In this document: piece after piece, positions 1 through 8,312 of the stretch
How positions within the stretch are numbered: the stretch's first letter is position 1
How the letters are laid out: each line of letters begins with the position of its first letter
Origin: Endozoicomonas gorgoniicola
GTDB taxonomy: Bacteria; Pseudomonadota; Gammaproteobacteria; Pseudomonadales; Endozoicomonadaceae
Assembly: GCF_025562715.2 (NCBI RefSeq)
Contig: NZ_JAPFCC010000001.1
Location: 5,480,001 to 5,544,000 of the forward strand
Direction of reading: 5' to 3'
Length of the DNA stretch: 64,000 nucleotides
The notes under the pieces: model-generated
Databases searched by the model: none
The model's input: only the letters and a program-made list of their open reading frames with translations
Told to the model about the DNA's origin: nothing
Made by a program: the position numbers and the translations under genes

Positions 1-209
1 ACAAACCAGCCACGGCGGTCTTCACGATACACCATGCCATCGGCTTCCAGTGATGACAACGCTTCCCGCAATGTTACACGGGTGGTTCCAAAGCTTTCAC
101 TCAGTAGCCGTTCCGGGGGAAGTTTGGTGCCTGCAGGCAGGGCGCCGCTTTCTATCTGTTCGCACAGGGCGGATCGAATGATCTGGTACTGGTTTCTTCC
201 CTGGCCCAT
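1..209 (-). CDS. GntR-family transcriptional regulator, C-terminus outside window (probable phosphonate regulator PhnR)
   Basis: The 69 visible codons begin [20 protein letters not shown] and continue through a typical GntR winged helix-turn-helix (G-x-x-L-P-P-E-R-x-L-S-E-x-F-G-x-T-R-x-T-x-R-E-A-L). An in-frame stop (TAA) lies just upstream of this ATG, so the start is well defined. The gene runs off the left edge, so the effector domain cannot be seen. It is divergent from the phosphonoacetaldehyde hydrolase gene, which makes a role as the local phosphonate-utilisation regulator (PhnR type, HutC subfamily) likely. That role is inferred from the neighbour only. Confidence 0.8.
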   Translation of the reverse strand, partial: MGQGRNQYQIIRSALCEQIESGALPAGTKLPPERLLSESFGTTRVTLREALSSLEADGMVYREDRRGWF

Positions 210-264
210 CGTTTACTTCTCGCTGTTGGTTCGGTGTCCGGGGACAAACCCCTGACAAATAATA

Positions 265-278
265 TACCTGAAATGGTA
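265..278. promoter_or_regulatory. Candidate operator: TACC-N6-GGTA inverted repeat
   Basis: A short dyad (TACC, six bases, GGTA) lies in the 186-base divergent interval between the GntR gene and phnX. Its size and position fit a GntR-type operator. The arms are only four bases, so chance is possible. Confidence 0.3.
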
Positions 279-395
279 CAAAATCAGTCTTGTGAGCGTG
301 AAACTGCTTCCGCATTGGCAATATTGGTGAAGTTTATCCCGACGATATTGGTGAACAGGCTATTTCTGAAGTTATTGAAGGTAAGGAGTTACATC

Positions 396-1208
396 ATGAG
401 TCATAACATTGAAGCGGTTATTCTGGATTGGGCAGGCACTGTCGTAGATTTTGGTTCCTGGGCGCCGACGTCTATTTTTGTCGAGGCGTTTAAGCAGGCT
501 TACGATTTTGATGTCAGCCTTGAAGAGGCTCGTGTTCCCATGGGGCTGGGCAAGTGGGATCACATTAAAACGCTGGGGCAGTTGCCAGAAGTGGCGGAAC
601 GCTGGTTGAATCAGTTTGGCCACCCCATGGCAGACAAGGATGTGGACGATATTTACAGCGCCTTTATGCCGTTGCAGAAAGCCAAAGTCACCGCTTTTTC
701 TGACCCGATTCCGGGCGCGCTGGAAACAGTGGCTCAGCTGCGAGCCAATAATGTAAAAATTGGTTCCTGCTCTGGCTACCCAAGGGAAGTCATGGACATT
801 CTTGTGCCTGCGGCAGAAGCAAAAGGCTACAAGCCTGATGCGGTGGTGGCTACGGATGATCTGGCAGCAGGCGGTCGCCCTGGTCCGTGGATGGCTTTAC
901 ACAATGTGATTGAGCTGGGTATTAACAACGTTAGTCGCTGTGTCAAAGTGGACGATTCTGCACCGGGTATCATGGAAGGCCTGAATGCCGGCATGTGGAC
1001 TGTTGGTTTGACACTGTCAGGTAACGAAGCAGGCATGACCCTGGATGAGTATCTTGAGGCTTCGGAAGCGGTTAAAGAGGAAAAGCGGCGAGTGGCTGAA
1101 GACAAACTGTTGTCTGCCGGTGCGCATTATGTGATCGACACCATTGCTGATCTTCCTGCTGTGATTGCCCAGATCGAGCAGCGCATCGCCAACGGTGAAA
1201 AACCATAA
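396..1208 (+). CDS. phnX: Phosphonoacetaldehyde hydrolase (phosphonatase)
   Basis: HAD-superfamily enzyme of 270 residues, the normal PhnX length, which cleaves phosphonoacetaldehyde to acetaldehyde and phosphate in 2-aminoethylphosphonate breakdown. The nucleophile region is ILDWAGT with D11. The Schiff-base lysine of this family is K53 in [11 protein letters not shown]. The cap contains the usual [12 protein letters not shown] segment, and the C-terminal core holds [17 protein letters not shown]. The start at 396 is chosen because AAGGAG sits about eight bases upstream; an earlier in-frame start at 234 would add residues unlike the family. The partner transaminase PhnW is not in this window, so the source of the substrate must lie elsewhere. 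Confidence 0.93.
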   Translation: MSHNIEAVILDWAGTVVDFGSWAPTSIFVEAFKQAYDFDVSLEEARVPMGLGKWDHIKTLGQLPEVAERWLNQFGHPMADKDVDDIYSAFMPLQKAKVTAFSDPIPGALETVAQLRANNVKIGSCSGYPREVMDILVPAAEAKGYKPDAVVATDDLAAGGRPGPWMALHNVIELGINNVSRCVKVDDSAPGIMEGLNAGMWTVGLTLSGNEAGMTLDEYLEASEAVKEEKRRVAEDKLLSAGAHYVIDTIADLPAVIAQIEQRIANGEKP

Positions 1209-1246
1209 GGCTGACTGTCATCTTGGCATTTTAAATAGCGACAATG

Positions 1247-1278
1247 CAGCTCCCCATATTTTCAGGTTTGGGGAGCTG
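1247..1278. terminator. Perfect 10-bp stem-loop after phnX
   Basis: CAGCTCCCCA and TGGGGAGCTG flank a 12-base loop 38 bases after the phnX stop. No T-run follows, so it may be a 3'-end processing or stability element rather than a classical intrinsic terminator. Confidence 0.5.
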
Positions 1279-1364
1279 TACCCTCCCTCAGGCAGCGCAA
1301 CCAACCGTTACACCAGTTATAATCCTTTGAAATAATTTACAAGTTCGGATTGTGGGAAGTAACC

Positions 1365-2039
1365 ATGAAGTTTTTGGTGGTCGAAGACGATGACCTGTTG
1401 CGTCACCACATCAGCTATCAGCTGGGGAACGAGGATTATCGTGTGCTTTCAGCACCTGACGCCAAAGAGGCGTTATTCCTGGTTGATCAGTACCCTCTGG
1501 ATGCTGCCATAGTCGATCTTGGCCTGCCCGGCATGGATGGGTTGGATCTGATCCGCAAACTGAGGGAACAGGGAAAAACGTTCCCGGTTCTCATTCTGAC
1601 TGCCCGTGGTAACTGGCAGGATAAAGTATCTGGTCTGGAAGCCGGGGCTGATGATTATCTGGTTAAACCGTTCCAATTTGAAGAACTCAAGGCACGGCTG
1701 AATGCCCTTATTCGTCGTTCATCCGGTTTCAGTCAGCCGAAAATAAAGGCAGGCCATTTCACCCTGGATCTTTCCAGACGGCAGGTCTGGGCAGAGGAGG
1801 AGCTGATGGAGCTAACGGCCTATGAGTATAAAATTCTGGAATATCTGATGCGTCATGGTCAGCAGGTGGTATCCAAGCGACAGCTGGTGGATGAGTTGTA
1901 TGACGATGAAGGTCGGGACTCGAATGTGTTGGAAGTGCTGGTGGGTCGTTTACGCAAAAAGCTTGAAGCAACTGGTACAGAGAATCCTATTGATACCATA
2001 CGTGGTCAGGGCTATCTGTTTAATTTAACCTGCTCGTGA
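1365..2039 (+). CDS. phoP: Response regulator PhoP
   Basis: OmpR-family regulator of 224 residues. The receiver begins MKFLVVEDDDLLRHH and has the acidic pocket at E7-D10, phospho-acceptor D51 (AAIVDLGLPGMDG) and the conserved lysine in DDYLVKPF. The DNA-binding winged helix includes LTAYEYKILEYLM and LVGRLRKKLE. D51 is also the phosphorylation site in enteric PhoP. The start at 1365 follows a GGGAAG ribosome site. phoQ follows at once on the same strand. The pairing, and two PqaA-family genes nearby, support a PhoPQ system responding to cations, pH or antimicrobial peptides. Its true signal here is unknown. Confidence 0.9.
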   Translation: MKFLVVEDDDLLRHHISYQLGNEDYRVLSAPDAKEALFLVDQYPLDAAIVDLGLPGMDGLDLIRKLREQGKTFPVLILTARGNWQDKVSGLEAGADDYLVKPFQFEELKARLNALIRRSSGFSQPKIKAGHFTLDLSRRQVWAEEELMELTAYEYKILEYLMRHGQQVVSKRQLVDELYDDEGRDSNVLEVLVGRLRKKLEATGTENPIDTIRGQGYLFNLTCS

Positions 2040-2062
2040 CCTGTTCAGCCAAAGAGCTGTCG

Positions 2063-3412
2063 ATGAAATATTCCTTACGGCTTCGTGTCCTTATGGCTTC
2101 CGGGCTGATTTTGCTGATCAGTGTGGGGCTGATTGTTTTTTCAGTGATGAAGTCATTTGAAAGGGTGCAGCTCGACCTGATCAAGAAAGAGCTGGCAGTA
2201 GGAACTAACGTTCTTTTAACTGCTGCCAGTATTGTGGATCAGAAGCTGGTTATGCCTCACCGGATGCCGGATGAACGTTTTAATCAGGTTGAGTCGGAAG
2301 TATTGGGTCTGGTGCTGGACAGGAAAGGGGTCGTATTGTGGCGTTCTCACTCATCGCTGGATGAAATTCTTTATTACTCCGTTCAGTTTGATGAAAAAAA
2401 GATGGATTTTTCCCGTTACTCCGGACCTGAAGGCAGCTATTTTTTATACGATGTTGATGTTGTGCTTGATGGTGTGCCGCTGACATTTCTGACCATGATT
2501 CCTGCAACGGAATATGAAGAAATGTTTGTGGCGTTCAGAAGCAACCTGCTGATTTCCCTGTCTCTGACCGCCCTGATGATGATGATTGTACTCTGGTTCG
2601 GGATGCATTGGTCACTGATTCCAATCAGAAAACTGGCTGATAACCTTCAGCGAATTGAGTCAGGTCATACCAGTCGGCTGGAAGGCGTTTATTCCCGGGA
2701 ACTGGTCGCCCTGACCGATGCATTAAACCAGCTGTTAAATAATGAGCGCCAGCAACGAGAACGCTATCGTGATGCCATGGCCGATCTGGCACATAGTTTG
2801 AAAACGCCTCTCGCGGTACTGCAAAGCGTTCAGCACAGCCAGACCATGCAGAAAAATGCAGGATGCGAAGAAGTCGGAATTATTATTAAAGAACAGGTTC
2901 ATCGCATGAACCAGATCATCAACTACCAGTTGCAGAGGGCTGTAACACGCCAGCGGGGGCTGGTGAAGCACCAAACCGATGTGGCTGGTACGGTTGGGCG
3001 CATCAGCCGGACCTTGAACAAAGTGTACTACGACAAGCAGGTTGAGCTGAGTACTGATATTGAAGAGGGCATACAGTTTTCTGCTGAAGAGCAGGACGCG
3101 ATGGAAGTGCTGGGCAACCTTCTGGAAAATGCTTACAGGCTTTGCCTTCAGCAGGTGCGGGTCTGTTCGCAGACAGTATCTCAAGATGGCAAATGCTGGG
3201 TTTTGTGTCAGGTTGACGATGATGGTGCAGGCGTGCCAGAAAATCGGAGAGAAGATATTCTCAAGCGAGGTGTCAGGGCTGACAGCCGCACAAAAGGGCA
3301 GGGGATTGGACTGGCAGTCGCTATGGATATTATTGACAGTTACGATGGCACGCTAACCATTGGTGACTCTGAACTGGGCGGAGCTTCTTTCAAACTCATG
3401 CTTCCGATATGA
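2063..3412 (+). CDS. phoQ: Sensor histidine kinase PhoQ
   Basis: Membrane histidine kinase of 449 residues. TM1 is near residues 10-30, followed by a periplasmic sensor domain of roughly 130 residues, TM2 (LLISLSLTALMMMIVLWFG), HAMP, and a HisKA box with MADLAHSLKTPLAVLQ. The ATPase boxes are LGNLLENAYRLC (N), DDDGAGVPE (G1) and GQGIGLAVAMDI (G2), close in wording to enteric PhoQ. An in-frame GTG at 2036 would overlap phoP by four bases; the ATG at 2063 is preferred because it places MKYSLRLRVL at the N-terminus. The sensor domain has scattered acidic residues but no run like the enteric EDDDDAE cation-binding patch. Confidence 0.88.
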   Translation: MKYSLRLRVLMASGLILLISVGLIVFSVMKSFERVQLDLIKKELAVGTNVLLTAASIVDQKLVMPHRMPDERFNQVESEVLGLVLDRKGVVLWRSHSSLDEILYYSVQFDEKKMDFSRYSGPEGSYFLYDVDVVLDGVPLTFLTMIPATEYEEMFVAFRSNLLISLSLTALMMMIVLWFGMHWSLIPIRKLADNLQRIESGHTSRLEGVYSRELVALTDALNQLLNNERQQRERYRDAMADLAHSLKTPLAVLQSVQHSQTMQKNAGCEEVGIIIKEQVHRMNQIINYQLQRAVTRQRGLVKHQTDVAGTVGRISRTLNKVYYDKQVELSTDIEEGIQFSAEEQDAMEVLGNLLENAYRLCLQQVRVCSQTVSQDGKCWVLCQVDDDGAGVPENRREDILKRGVRADSRTKGQGIGLAVAMDIIDSYDGTLTIGDSELGGASFKLMLPI

Positions 3413-3427
3413 ACCCTGCATGACCCC

Positions 3428-3456
3428 TTCACCCTGCAAATGCTTTTACCTATAAT
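3428..3456 (+). promoter_or_regulatory. Probable sigma-70 promoter of trpS
   Basis: TTCACC and TATAAT are separated by 17 bases, 75 bases before the trpS start. The -10 element is perfect and the -35 matches four of six. Confidence 0.6.
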
Positions 3457-3531
3457 GCGTGGTTCGTCTGGAGGGTAGCAATCACTCCCCTCCATTGAAC
3501 ACGTCTTAGATTTTCCTCTAATGAGTAACCC

Positions 3532-4542
3532 ATGACAAAGACCAAAGTATTAACTGGTATTCAGACAACAGGCACTCCGCACCTGGGTAACTATGTAGGA
3601 GCCATTAAACCGGCTATTGAGGAAAGCTGGCGTGACGATGTGCAGTCCTACTACTTCCTGGCTGATTACCACTCCCTGATTAAAGGGCGTGATCCCAAAC
3701 GTATTCACCAATCGAGTCTGGAAATTGCTGCGACCTGGCTGGCTCTGGGGCTGGATACAGACCGTGTGACCTTCTACCGTCAGTCCGATATACCTGAAAT
3801 CATGGAGTTAAACTGGATCATCAGTTGCATGACCGCCAAGGGTCTGATGAATCGTGCGCATGCTTACAAGGCTGCGGTTCAGGAAAATGTTGAGAACGAA
3901 CAAAATGATCCGGATTTTGGTATCACCATGGGTCTGTTCAGCTATCCGGTTCTGATGGCCGCAGATATTCTGATGTTCGGAGCTAAAAAAGTCCCTGTTG
4001 GCCAGGACCAGGTACAGCATCTGGAAATGGCTCGTGATATTGCCAAGCGCATGAATCATCACTACAAGACAAAACTTGTTCTGCCAGAAGCCATTGTTGA
4101 TGAAAACACAGCGGTGCTGAATGGTCTTGATGGTCGCAAGATGAGCAAGAGCTATGACAACACCATTCCCCTGTTTGCTCCAGAGAAAAAGTTGTTGAAA
4201 CTGATTCGCAAAATCAAGACCAACTCTCTGGAGCCAGGTGAGCCAAAAGATCCGTCTACCTGTACTCTGTTCCAGATTTTCTCTGCTTTTGCGACAAAAG
4301 AAGAAGCTCTGGCAAAGAAAGCTCAGTACGAAGCAGGCGCTGGCTGGGGTGATCTGAAAAATGAACTGTCTGAATACCTGAATGAGAAGCTGAAAGAGCC
4401 TCGTGAACGTTATAACGAGCTGCTTCAGGATCCTGCTTTTATCGAAGCTGAGCTGCGCAAAGGCGCTGAAAAAGCCCGTGCAGAAGCGGCACCGTTCCTG
4501 AAGCATATTCGCCAGGCAGTTGGTATTAAAGGGTTTGTTTGA
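3532..4542 (+). CDS. trpS: Tryptophanyl-tRNA synthetase
   Basis: Class I aminoacyl-tRNA synthetase of 336 residues that charges tRNA-Trp. The N-terminus [20 protein letters not shown] carries the HIGH-equivalent PHLGN motif, and KMSKS appears intact in [15 protein letters not shown]. Length is normal for the bacterial enzyme. It is monocistronic by layout, with a promoter upstream and a stem-loop downstream. The cognate tRNA-Trp gene is about 17 kb away in the same window. Confidence 0.96.
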   Translation: MTKTKVLTGIQTTGTPHLGNYVGAIKPAIEESWRDDVQSYYFLADYHSLIKGRDPKRIHQSSLEIAATWLALGLDTDRVTFYRQSDIPEIMELNWIISCMTAKGLMNRAHAYKAAVQENVENEQNDPDFGITMGLFSYPVLMAADILMFGAKKVPVGQDQVQHLEMARDIAKRMNHHYKTKLVLPEAIVDENTAVLNGLDGRKMSKSYDNTIPLFAPEKKLLKLIRKIKTNSLEPGEPKDPSTCTLFQIFSAFATKEEALAKKAQYEAGAGWGDLKNELSEYLNEKLKEPRERYNELLQDPAFIEAELRKGAEKARAEAAPFLKHIRQAVGIKGFV

Positions 4543-4559
4543 TTTTTTGTGGAATGGTG

Positions 4560-4586
4560 GACTGACAAGCAGATAGCTTGTCAGTC
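4560..4586 (+). terminator. Stem-loop terminator after trpS
   Basis: GACTGACAAGC and GCTTGTCAGTC form an 11-bp perfect stem around a five-base loop, 17 bases past trpS. The following sequence is T-rich but lacks a clean T-run. Confidence 0.65.
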
Positions 4587-4687
4587 ACTTCTATTGTGTT
4601 TATAGCGCCAGTTACTGGTGTCTCTTTCTTGTTCATTGAGTGCCTCCTTTTATAATCTGGTGGAGGCTGTAGTTTTTTTCATGGTTG

Positions 4688-6229
4688 CTAACGAGGCTTT
4701 GGCTTTGCTGGAAATGGCTTTTCTGGAAATGTGTCAGGCGTAATAAATATTTGCGTTGTAACAGTAAAATTTTTAAAGGGAGGGTTCGCAAACTCCAGTT
4801 CTATAAACGAGGCTTTCCATCCATTTTTTGGATTGGCAATTGATACTTTGGCACGACAAACATTATCACACTTTACTGCAAGCTCTTTGGCGATGAAGGG
4901 TTTGACAGACGGATTGTCTGGCGTTAAACGGAAATCTCTGGCTTTCGGGTTAACAGCACTCCAGAGCTTTGCGCTTTTTGGCGGAACGGTGCTGGTTACT
5001 TTCAGGTCATTGTCTTTTAAGTCCCAGTAAACAGACGGCATCGGACGCTGTTCTATGACAGAGCCATAAAAAGAAGCAAGCGTGTCGGTAATCAGTTTGT
5101 TGTCCATGCTGGCAATCATGCTGGCAATATAGTGGCGAGCGTTAGGGAGAGTCCTTAACCATGTGTCTCCTTTAAGGTCGCTAAAATAATGTCGGCTGGC
5201 ATCCGGCAGGAAAAAATCGTCGTTTGCTGCTGAGACAATGTATTTAGGCAGCTTGAGTTGCTGTAGATAATGGATGGGGTCTACGACCTGCATCAGCTGC
5301 GTTAATGGTTCTGAATGCAGTCTGGGTAAAATATTGGTGTAATCCTTAACCGCAGGCGCCCAGCGGCCATAGCTTTTGTAATGATGGTCCATGGCTGTTT
5401 GCAGGTTCAGAGCGTCAATTACCATGGGAGCCACAGCAATAACTCTGTTATCCATTGCAGCCGTCAGCCAGGCTGCCCAGCCCCGTTTGGACAGACCGGA
5501 TAATACGAACTGATTGATTTTCAGCTTATGCTTTCCCATAAAAGTCTGCACTGTGTCCATTGCACGTTGAGTAGCCTTTACCATGGGTAACCTGAGTGGC
5601 ATAAAGGCATTTTCATCCGGATCTTTCATGAATTCTTCCCATGTGTAAGCCACCAGGGCATCTTCTTTTAAAGGCTTGCTGTCTGAAAACTGCAGGTACT
5701 GGTTGGGAACATCTTTCAAATCGATAACAACCGATTGGGTGAGTGCTGCGATATAGGCAAAGTCCAGATCGTCATTGGGGGACTGTTTTACGGTTAATGG
5801 CTCATCGTTTTCAGAGTAAAGCCTGCCACCGTTTATGAACAGTAATGCGCTGTCGTGGACAACTTTCTCAGGTTGGTAAACCGTGATGGTATGTAGCCAT
5901 ACAGGGTGGTTGACGGAGTGCTTGCGGTCAACAGGCCAGCGCTGAGATCTCATTTCGATGCTGTGAGTGGTGATTGTCTTTTTTTTGTCTGCAACGGTAA
6001 TCGTCTGTTCGGAAGTTTCTGTTACCTGCCAGTGATAATGGTTATCCGGCTTTTGCAGGTAGCAGGGAAGTATGTGCCGGGGGTGTTGTTTCAGGTGTTT
6101 GGCGGAGCAGTCGTTCTGTGGGGCTTTAAGGTGAATGTTTTCCGTTGCTGCTGTAAAACCGTAAAAAGGGAGCAGGGCAAGCAGCCATGAGAGGGATAAT
6201 AAGGGTAACAGGGCTGGTCGTTTTGTCAT
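4688..6229 (-). CDS. PhoPQ-activated pathogenicity-related (PqaA) family protein, exported
   Basis: 513 residues from the chosen start. It opens with a signal peptide (MTKRPALLPLLSLSWLLALL, cleavage probably near AATE), so it should act in the periplasm or outside. The alpha/beta-hydrolase-like core has the nucleophile-elbow motif SGLSKRGWAAWLTA and family blocks DVPNQYLQFSD, EDALVAYTWEEF and PMVKATQRAMD. A longer frame to 6436 exists but would put non-signal sequence first. It is a diverged paralogue of the gene at 10785-12122. Family members include PhoP-induced PqaA of Salmonella and the AprA pathogenicity proteins; the substrate is unknown. I could not see a PhoP box upstream. Confidence 0.82.
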   Translation of the reverse strand: MTKRPALLPLLSLSWLLALLPFYGFTAATENIHLKAPQNDCSAKHLKQHPRHILPCYLQKPDNHYHWQVTETSEQTITVADKKKTITTHSIEMRSQRWPVDRKHSVNHPVWLHTITVYQPEKVVHDSALLFINGGRLYSENDEPLTVKQSPNDDLDFAYIAALTQSVVIDLKDVPNQYLQFSDSKPLKEDALVAYTWEEFMKDPDENAFMPLRLPMVKATQRAMDTVQTFMGKHKLKINQFVLSGLSKRGWAAWLTAAMDNRVIAVAPMVIDALNLQTAMDHHYKSYGRWAPAVKDYTNILPRLHSEPLTQLMQVVDPIHYLQQLKLPKYIVSAANDDFFLPDASRHYFSDLKGDTWLRTLPNARHYIASMIASMDNKLITDTLASFYGSVIEQRPMPSVYWDLKDNDLKVTSTVPPKSAKLWSAVNPKARDFRLTPDNPSVKPFIAKELAVKCDNVCRAKVSIANPKNGWKASFIELEFANPPFKNFTVTTQIFITPDTFPEKPFPAKPKPR

Positions 6230-6345
6230 GATGGCTGCACGAATTGTTGTTTTATGACATGTACAAATTAGTCTAGTTGTCCCTGCCTCACAGCATGGGG
6301 TGGAAAAAGGATAGAATATAGAGCAGAAATCATCAGGCATGAGTA

Positions 6346-6735
6346 ATGAGAATGAAGATAGTATCCGGCATGGTAATGCTGTTGCTGAGCTTAACGCTTT
6401 CAGGTTGTTCGGTGTTCGGGGGTGCTTCGAAGCCAATGGAAAAAATCCAGTTTGACCTGAACAAGCTGGATGCTCAGGGTTTGTATGGTCAGCCTGATGG
6501 TCTGTTGGCGCTCAGTTACGAATTCTGTATTCCAGATAACATTGATTATGTGACTGAAGTGATGGCTATTGACCCCACCGTCGTGGTTTACAAACAGTCA
6601 CCGGGGCGTATTGGCTGTACGGAAAAGGAATATCTTTGTATTGGCAATACAGCAACCGATGACTATCTTGAAATACTGCAGAGCCTGTCAAAGCTGAAGT
6701 ACGTAAAAGAAATCAGGGAAGCCTTTTTTGAATAA
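6346..6735 (+). CDS. Hypothetical lipoprotein
   Basis: 129 residues with a clear lipoprotein signal: hydrophobic MVMLLLSLTLSGC with the lipobox cysteine at residue 21. The mature part, beginning SVFGGASKP, holds a conserved-looking block (DAQGLYGQPDGLLALSYEFC) and three more cysteines, which could form a disulfide after export. It is divergent from the exported PqaA gene, with 116 bases between them. I do not recognise the family, and no enzymatic motif is visible. Confidence 0.65.
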   Translation: MRMKIVSGMVMLLLSLTLSGCSVFGGASKPMEKIQFDLNKLDAQGLYGQPDGLLALSYEFCIPDNIDYVTEVMAIDPTVVVYKQSPGRIGCTEKEYLCIGNTATDDYLEILQSLSKLKYVKEIREAFFE

Positions 6736-6978
6736 GCTGGCTCTCCGACAATGTCTGGCTGATTTTTCTTTATTCGGTGCAAAGGGCGAATGGGCAGAAC
6801 TAACAGTATTTTTACATACGGGCTATTGATTTGCTGCAGTTTACTGCCCATGATTCGGCTTATAGGGCTGTGTCAGCCATTTCGGATGACACAGCTTGGA
6901 GACCAGACCAACTGCATAAATACTACGTTATTGAATGTCTAAAGCGGTTGCAGAAGGTTGGAGGGAGAGGAGAGTAGG

Positions 6979-7338
6979 ATGATTGAAATTCTGGAAATGC
7001 CTGCAGACTTCGTAGTGGGCATAAGAGTGTCTGGCAAAATTGAAAAGGACGATATTCTTCCTCTGATTGACTATATGAAACCAAAGTTCGACCAGCACAG
7101 TAAACTGTCTGTTTATGTCGAAGTGGAATCCTGGGAAGGAATAACAGTTTCAGCTTTGTGGGAAGACATGAAGTTTGGGTTGCCACACTTGAAAGCTATT
7201 AATAAAAAAGCAGTTGTCACTGACCGACAGTGGCTGAGCCGGGTGACCGAGTGGGCTGATATGCTGTTCCCTGGTATCAAGGCTGAGCCATTTGGTTTGC
7301 AACAAAAAGAGCAGGCGCTGCATTGGTTGATGAACTGA
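6979..7338 (+). CDS. SpoIIAA-like STAS-superfamily protein
   Basis: 119 residues, short and acidic, with the layout of the SpoIIAA-like family: MIEILEMPADFVVGIRVSGK, a central LSVYVEVESWEGITVSALWED, and a C-terminal WADMLFPGIKAEPFG. The start is set by the GGAGAGGAGAG purine run just upstream. Family members are small cytosolic or membrane-peripheral proteins with a CRAL-TRIO/STAS-like fold and no established catalytic role. The gene stands alone between two unrelated short genes. Function cannot be assigned from the sequence. Confidence 0.75.
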   Translation: MIEILEMPADFVVGIRVSGKIEKDDILPLIDYMKPKFDQHSKLSVYVEVESWEGITVSALWEDMKFGLPHLKAINKKAVVTDRQWLSRVTEWADMLFPGIKAEPFGLQQKEQALHWLMN

Positions 7339-7473
7339 ACCGACAATCTTGTTAATAAACACCGACTACCCTGTCCTGTGGCAAGTCCAACCTATGGTCA
7401 TTTAAACCATGACTACTTTACTCATGACTATAGTAATGGAAAGTAGTTAAGGAATTCAGACCAGGACGGCGAC

Positions 7474-8040
7474 ATGTTTTTATCAGGATTAATCTCTACA
7501 GTGCTTCTGGGTGTCGTTACCATGACGTACACCCCGGGCGGACATGCAAAAACGATCTACAAGTGTCAGGTAAATGGCACCGTACAGTTTTCTGAAGAAA
7601 AGTGTGGTGCAGACGCTAAGCCGGTCGAATTGAAAGGTATAGCCGCCCCACTGCAACCGGTTGATATGAAAAAGCTGAAGGCGCTGGAAGCCAGCGAGCG
7701 CGTTCGGGTTTTGCAAAGCCGGATTGACCTCAGGCAAAAGCGCATTAACCAGTACCGCAAGCGTATGGACAGTGAGATCAAAACTCTGGAAAAAAGCTTT
7801 AAGGGTGAAGCGAATAAATCTGGAAAAAGCACACTGAAAAACAGCGTTAAAAATAAAGAGCTGGTGACACAGGTCAAGCGCATTTCTGATACAACTGAAC
7901 TGACCGCCAGGGGGAGTCTGTCAGAGCAGATAAACTCAGTTGTACTTCATTATCAGGCATTGATAAAAGCCGAAGAATTTCAGATCAACATCCTTCTACA
8001 GCAGTTGGCTTTTGAGCGTAGTAAAGAGACTCGTCAGTAA
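7474..8040 (+). CDS. DUF4124-domain exported protein with coiled coil
   Basis: 188 residues. An N-terminal hydrophobic segment (MFLSGLISTVLLGVVTMTY) serves as signal peptide or anchor. A DUF4124 motif follows, TIYKCQVNGTVQFSEEKCG, with its paired cysteines. The remainder is a charged helical region rich in K, R, E and Q (residues about 65-180) that looks coiled-coil. An AGGACGG ribosome site lies eight bases before the ATG. DUF4124 proteins are common small envelope proteins of Proteobacteria with no defined activity. Confidence 0.75.
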   Translation: MFLSGLISTVLLGVVTMTYTPGGHAKTIYKCQVNGTVQFSEEKCGADAKPVELKGIAAPLQPVDMKKLKALEASERVRVLQSRIDLRQKRINQYRKRMDSEIKTLEKSFKGEANKSGKSTLKNSVKNKELVTQVKRISDTTELTARGSLSEQINSVVLHYQALIKAEEFQINILLQQLAFERSKETRQ

Positions 8041-8090
8041 TCGAACGATATCTTGACTGGAGCAACCACTCAGGATATGACGTGAAATGA

Positions 8091-8243
8091 AAAAACTATA
8101 CGACTACCGAACAGCAGATGTTTACCAACATGGCATACTTGCGGAATGAACAAGCCGATGCGTCAATGAACATCGCTCGTAAACTGCACGCAATAGGCCT
8201 GCAAACAAATGAAGGTCAGTTCGCAGCCCCGGGGTCATCCTGA
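8091..8243 (+). pseudogene. Possible C-terminal remnant of an Rpn/PD-(D/E)XK transposase-like gene
   Basis: An open frame of about 50 codons, without a credible start, encodes AYLRNEQADASMNIARKL followed by HAIGLQTNEGQ. The stretch with NIARKLxxIGL resembles the C-terminal tails of Rpn-family transposase/nuclease proteins. It lies in a 272-base interval that otherwise holds nothing clear. The similarity is from memory and short, so this is tentative. Confidence 0.2.
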
Positions 8244-8312
8244 TTCCGGCTTTTGCATCCACTTGAGTGACATGGTTGCAAGGAGAAGGGATTAGGTTCA
8301 CTATCTGCAACT

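Noticed and set aside
1307..1323. Possible PhoP box before phoP (two GTTA units near a TATAAT)
   Set aside because: The repeat period is nine bases, not the eleven of the (T/G)GTTTA direct repeat, and the units are incomplete.
8122..8310. 62-codon minus-strand frame upstream of the SMP-30-like gene
   Set aside because: Composition is not protein-like, there is no ribosome site, and no recognisable motif.
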